Both the position numbers and the translations under genes were made by a program. 9,675 nt of DNA from assembly GCA_030146605.1 (NCBI GenBank), contig JASLBO010000161.1, forward strand, positions 1 to 9,675, given 5' to 3'. The DNA is from Sphingomonas sp. (GTDB lineage: Bacteria; Pseudomonadota; Alphaproteobacteria; Sphingomonadales; Sphingomonadaceae). Positions 7,181-9,675 of this stretch are shown piece by piece. Position 1 is the stretch's first letter, and every line of letters starts with the position of its first letter. The notes under the pieces were generated by a model. It saw nothing but the letters and a program-made list of their open reading frames with translations, did not search any database and was not told where the DNA came from.

Positions 7181-7569
7181 TGCCTGCTGCTGCAGCAATC
7201 AAGGTTATGGTCGTGGACGACCAGACCAGCATGCGTGCGATGATCCGTCGCGCGCTGCAGGATCTGGGCTTCAAGGATGTCCGCGACAAGGCGAGCGCCC
7301 CCGAGGCGCTTTCGGCGATCAAGAGCGATCGCGTCCATCTGGTGATCTCGGACTTCAACATGCCCGAGATGGACGGCCTCCAGTTCCTGGAAGCCGTGCG
7401 CAATGATCCCGTGATCGGCAAGACCGTGTTCATCATGCTCACGGGCTCCGCCGACAAGGAGATCGTCCAGAAGGCGGCGGCGCTCGGCGTCAACAATTAT
7501 GTCGTCAAGCCGTTCGCGCCTGCAGCGCTGAAGGAAAAGATCGAGCGCGTGTTCGGCGAGCTGACCTGA
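7180..7569 (+). CDS. cheY: CheY2, likely motor-binding chemotaxis response regulator
   Basis: This 129-residue receiver domain closely follows the classical CheY pattern: VVDDQTSMR (11-19) with D13/D14, phospho-acceptor D58 in ISDFNMPEMDGLQFL (56-70), T88 in IMLTGSADK, and YVVKPF (107-112) with the aromatic switch Y107 and K110. The YVVKPF string and the NMP-x-MDGL core are those of E. coli CheY, which binds FliM at the switch. That and its place after cheB make this the likelier motor-signalling CheY of the two. The ATG overlaps the cheB stop by one base (TGATG), with GGGAG six bases upstream. The stop overlaps cheD in the same TGATG arrangement. Confidence 0.95.
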   Translation: MPAAAAIKVMVVDDQTSMRAMIRRALQDLGFKDVRDKASAPEALSAIKSDRVHLVISDFNMPEMDGLQFLEAVRNDPVIGKTVFIMLTGSADKEIVQKAAALGVNNYVVKPFAPAALKEKIERVFGELT

Positions 7570-8093
7570 TGCGACGCGTGTCGATCGTCCAGGGCGAGAA
7601 TGCCATCGTGGTGGAGCCGGACGTCGTCATCGCGACGCTGCTCGGCAGCTGCGTCGCGGCGTGTCTCTACGACCCCGTCGCGAAGGTGGGTGGGATGAAC
7701 CACTTCCTTCTCGGCGAGCCCAGCGCGGATCATCGCGTCTCGGCCGGAGACATGCAGCGCTACGGCGTCCACGCCATGGAACTTCTGATCAACGGGATGA
7801 TGAAGAAGGGCGCCGTGCGCACCCGGTTGCGCGCGCACCTTTATGGCGGCGCCAACATCGTCTCGGGCCTCGGATCGATCGGCTCTTCGAATGCCGCGTT
7901 CGCGCATCGCTTCATGCAGACCGAGGGCATCGAGGTCGCGCATAGCGACGTCGGCGGCACTTCGGCACGCAAGATCGAATTCCTGCCCCATGAGGGCCGC
8001 AGCCGCTGCACCAAGGTGGCGGACCGCGTCCCCGACCGCCCCCCTGTCCCCGTTGCCCTGCCGCCCGTCGGTGGAGACCTGGAGCTGTTCTGA
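7569..8093 (+). CDS. cheD: CheD, chemoreceptor glutamine deamidase
   Basis: This 174-residue CheD has the catalytic Cys C28 in TLLGSCVAACLYD (23-35) and His H45 in GGMNHFLL (41-48), with T23 as the likely third active-site residue. The remaining fold is marked by RLRAHLYGGANIV (86-98) and HSDVGGTSARKIEF (125-138). CheD deamidates specific glutamines of receptors, and in some bacteria it also binds a CheC phosphatase. No cheC is present here. The C-terminal 20 residues are Pro-rich. The start overlaps cheY2 by one base, and the stop overlaps the following CheT-like gene by one base. Confidence 0.96.
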   Translation: MRRVSIVQGENAIVVEPDVVIATLLGSCVAACLYDPVAKVGGMNHFLLGEPSADHRVSAGDMQRYGVHAMELLINGMMKKGAVRTRLRAHLYGGANIVSGLGSIGSSNAAFAHRFMQTEGIEVAHSDVGGTSARKIEFLPHEGRSRCTKVADRVPDRPPVPVALPPVGGDLELF

Positions 8094-8452
8094 TGTCGTG
8101 TCTGCCCGTGCCCTCCCAGCCCCGGCCGGTCGAGCCGCTTTCCGGCTACGATCCCTATTCGGGTGCGCTTCACAGCGTGATGGCAGGCGAACTGCGCGAG
8201 ATCCGCGACATGCTCGAGAAGCTGGCCGAAGTGCTCGTCGCCGACGAGCAGTTCGTCCACGCCCATATCGAGCAACTCCAGTCGTTCGACTATCTCATCC
8301 AGCATAGCGACGAGTGCGCGAACCTGCTCGAGCGGATCGCCAATGGCGAGGACTCGCTGACGGCGATCAGCCATGTCCGACTCGCCGAGGTTCAGGAGCG
8401 GCTGCGCGACGCGCTTTCGGGAAAATGGCATGGCTTCACCAATGACCAATGA
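8093..8452 (+). CDS. CheT-like small helical protein with a CheZ-type D-x3-Q motif
   Basis: This 119-residue protein belongs to no textbook Che family that I recognise by overall sequence. After a Pro-rich N-terminus (1-16) it is almost all helical, with an amphipathic stretch GELREIRDMLEKLAEVL (32-48), a central helix around HIEQLQSFDYLIQHSDEC (58-75), and a charged C-terminal helix (97-108). Within QSFDYLIQ, D66 and Q70 are spaced like D143 and Q147 of E. coli CheZ, which act on phosphorylated CheY. In S. meliloti the gene directly after cheD is cheT, a small protein reported to carry a DXXXQ motif and to dephosphorylate CheY1. Position, size and motif agree, so a phosphatase role is a reasonable inference, not shown by alignment. 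ATG 8093 overlaps cheD by one base and has GGAG eight bases upstream. The 3' end overlaps motB. Confidence 0.85.
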   Translation: MSCLPVPSQPRPVEPLSGYDPYSGALHSVMAGELREIRDMLEKLAEVLVADEQFVHAHIEQLQSFDYLIQHSDECANLLERIANGEDSLTAISHVRLAEVQERLRDALSGKWHGFTNDQ

Positions 8453-9287
8453 TCGCCCGATCATCATCAAGAAGGTCAAGAAGGTCGCCGCCGCGCATCA
8501 CGGCGGCGCCTGGAAAGTCGCCTATGCCGATTTCGTGACGGCGATGATGGCGTTCTTCATGCTGCTGTGGCTAGTGTCGAATCCCGACAAGGAGCGGCTG
8601 AAGGGCCTCGCTCAATATTTCACACCCGCTGTCGGCGAGACCTCGCCGGTGACGTCGTTGCAGGGCAATGCGCAGGGGGCCGGCGGCCGTTCGCGCAAGA
8701 ACTCGACCGACCAGAGCCAGGCAAAGGGCACCCCAACCAGCGAGGCTGCCACCGCCGGCGGCGCACGCGGCGGGACCGCCAGCGTGCCCGATGCCTCGAT
8801 GCGCGTGCTCGCCTCCGAGCTGCAGATCGCCCTCGACTCCCCCCCTCAGGATTCAGGTCAAAAGAAGAACGTCCAGATCGATCCGAGCCGCGATGGGCTG
8901 CGCATCACGCTGATGGACACCGATCAGCAGTCGATGTTCCGGGCGAACACCGCAGAGCTCAATCCCTATGCACGCGCGATGCTGGGCAAGGTCGCCGCCA
9001 AGCTCGGCATCTCGGGCGCCCAGATCGCGATCGAGGGCCATACCGATGGCGCCGGCGGCGTCCAGAGCGATGCGAATTGGCGCCTCTCGGGCGAACGCGC
9101 ACTCGCTGCAAGGCGGGCACTGATCGCATCGGGCATGACGCCCGACCGTTTCGCCGAAGTCGTCGCGATGGGCGCCACGAAGCCGGTCTACCCCGATCAG
9201 CCCAACCGCGCCGAGAATCGCCGGATAACGGTGGTGCTCAAGGCCGAGGCCTCGGCGCTGCCCAGCGACTCCAGCTTCAAATTCTGA
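8430..9287 (+). CDS. motB: MotB, flagellar motor stator subunit with peptidoglycan-binding domain
   Basis: MotB anchors the MotA ring to the cell wall and carries the proton-binding aspartate. After a basic cytoplasmic tail (PIIIKKVKK) comes GGAWKVAYADFVTAMMAF, with the essential Asp at D34 (E. coli D32 equivalent) opening the single membrane helix (about 32-50). A plug/linker region rich in Gly, Ser, Thr and Ala (71-120) leads to an OmpA-like domain (about 150-272) with IEGHTDGAGG (201-210), WRLSGERALAARR (217-229), and NRAENRRITVVL. Two starts are possible: ATG 8430 (285 residues, GGGA seven bases upstream, 23-base overlap with the previous gene) and ATG 8442 (281 residues, 11-base overlap, no ribosome site). 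I chose the first. The gene is intact and separated from motA by nine chemotaxis genes. Confidence 0.95.
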   Translation: MASPMTNDRPIIIKKVKKVAAAHHGGAWKVAYADFVTAMMAFFMLLWLVSNPDKERLKGLAQYFTPAVGETSPVTSLQGNAQGAGGRSRKNSTDQSQAKGTPTSEAATAGGARGGTASVPDASMRVLASELQIALDSPPQDSGQKKNVQIDPSRDGLRITLMDTDQQSMFRANTAELNPYARAMLGKVAAKLGISGAQIAIEGHTDGAGGVQSDANWRLSGERALAARRALIASGMTPDRFAEVVAMGATKPVYPDQPNRAENRRITVVLKAEASALPSDSSFKF

Positions 9288-9297
9288 GGACAGGCGC

Positions 9298-9675
9298 ATG
9301 AAGAAGATCCTGTTCCTGCTCGTCACCCTCCTCGCCGGCCTAGGGCTCGGCGGAGGCGCCGCCTATGCGACGGTGCTGCTGCTGGGCCCCCAGTCGCCCA
9401 AATCCACGCATGCCGAGGAAATCCAGCCGAGCTTCGTCGACGCGGGCAAGGTGCTCGCGCCGCTCGTCTTCGCCGATGGCCGGCTGTCGGGCTATGTCGA
9501 GTTCCAGATCCAGCTCGAAGTGCCCGCCGACAAGGCCGAGTTCGTCACTGCGCGGATGCCGCTGCTGCTCCACGCGATCAACATGCGGACCTACCGGACG
9601 CCGATGGCCGCCGGTCCCGACGGACTGATCCCCGATCTCGATACCTTCCGGAAAGTCGTGATGAGCGCCGCGCCC
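9298..9675 (+). CDS. FliL-like membrane-anchored flagellar protein, 5' part
   Basis: This frame is open to the last base of the window, giving 126 residues. It starts at ATG 9298, ten bases after motB, with GAGGA (9286-9290) seven bases upstream. Residues 1-30 are KK followed by a Leu/Gly/Ala-rich hydrophobic stretch, either a signal anchor or a single membrane helix. The rest would lie in the periplasm. The segment GYVEFQIQLEVPADKAEFV (64-82) followed by ARMPLLLHAI resembles the core of FliL, the stator-associated basal-body protein (strand, LEV, acidic/Lys pair, ARMP, helix). Being next to motB supports a stator role. The match is to a pattern and not clear over the whole length, so a sphingomonad-specific hypothetical membrane protein is the alternative. 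Confidence 0.6.
   Translation, partial: MKKILFLLVTLLAGLGLGGGAAYATVLLLGPQSPKSTHAEEIQPSFVDAGKVLAPLVFADGRLSGYVEFQIQLEVPADKAEFVTARMPLLLHAINMRTYRTPMAAGPDGLIPDLDTFRKVVMSAAP

Noticed and set aside
8281..8340. E-x2-N motif (residues 74-77) in the CheT-like protein as a CheC/CheX phosphatase motif
   Set aside because: CheC/CheX proteins have a different alpha/beta fold with the motif in a conserved helix context; this all-helical protein lacks the rest, so the four-residue match is probably chance.
1..9675. Mobile elements, CRISPR arrays, tRNA or rRNA genes
   Set aside because: I saw no transposase or integrase motifs, no terminal inverted or spaced direct repeats, and no cloverleaf or rRNA signature; composition is uniform through the window.

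Overview
The window is a high-GC stretch whose gene content and protein style point to an alphaproteobacterium, most likely a sphingomonad. The evidence is a FlaF flagellin-assembly protein (an alphaproteobacterial family), a chemotaxis operon with the alphaproteobacterial order, and strongly G/C-biased third codon positions. The organism assignment is an inference from protein families; no rRNA or other marker is present.

Layout. (1) Positions 1-165 hold the 3' end of a small Cro/C1-type helix-turn-helix regulator. (2) flaF lies convergent to it on the minus strand (242-601) and ends at a strong intrinsic terminator (about 185-220). (3) Positions 602-1043 hold no gene I can support. This stretch carries a perfect 7-bp inverted repeat and a consensus TATAAT box just upstream of motA. 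(4) From 1044 to the window end, eleven plus-strand genes form one compact operon: motA, a STAS-domain gene, cheY1, cheA, cheW, cheR, cheB, cheY2, cheD, a small CheT-like gene, motB, and the start of a membrane-anchored FliL-like gene. Every junction from motA to motB overlaps, and only 10 bases separate motB from the last gene.

How they work together. CheA, coupled by CheW to receptors encoded elsewhere, phosphorylates two CheY proteins and CheB. CheR and CheB set receptor methylation, and CheD deamidates receptors. MotA and MotB form the proton-driven stator of the flagellar motor. CheY2 closely resembles the E. coli motor-binding CheY, with Tyr at the switch position. CheY1 has Trp there and is the better candidate for a phosphate sink. 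No cheZ is visible.

The gene after cheD encodes a 119-residue, mostly helical protein with a D-x3-Q motif, the catalytic spacing of CheZ. It occupies the position of Sinorhizobium meliloti cheT. Together with the STAS gene just before cheY1 (the position of S. meliloti cheS), this suggests a sink-based signal-termination module here inserted between motA and motB. This is the most interesting reading of the window.
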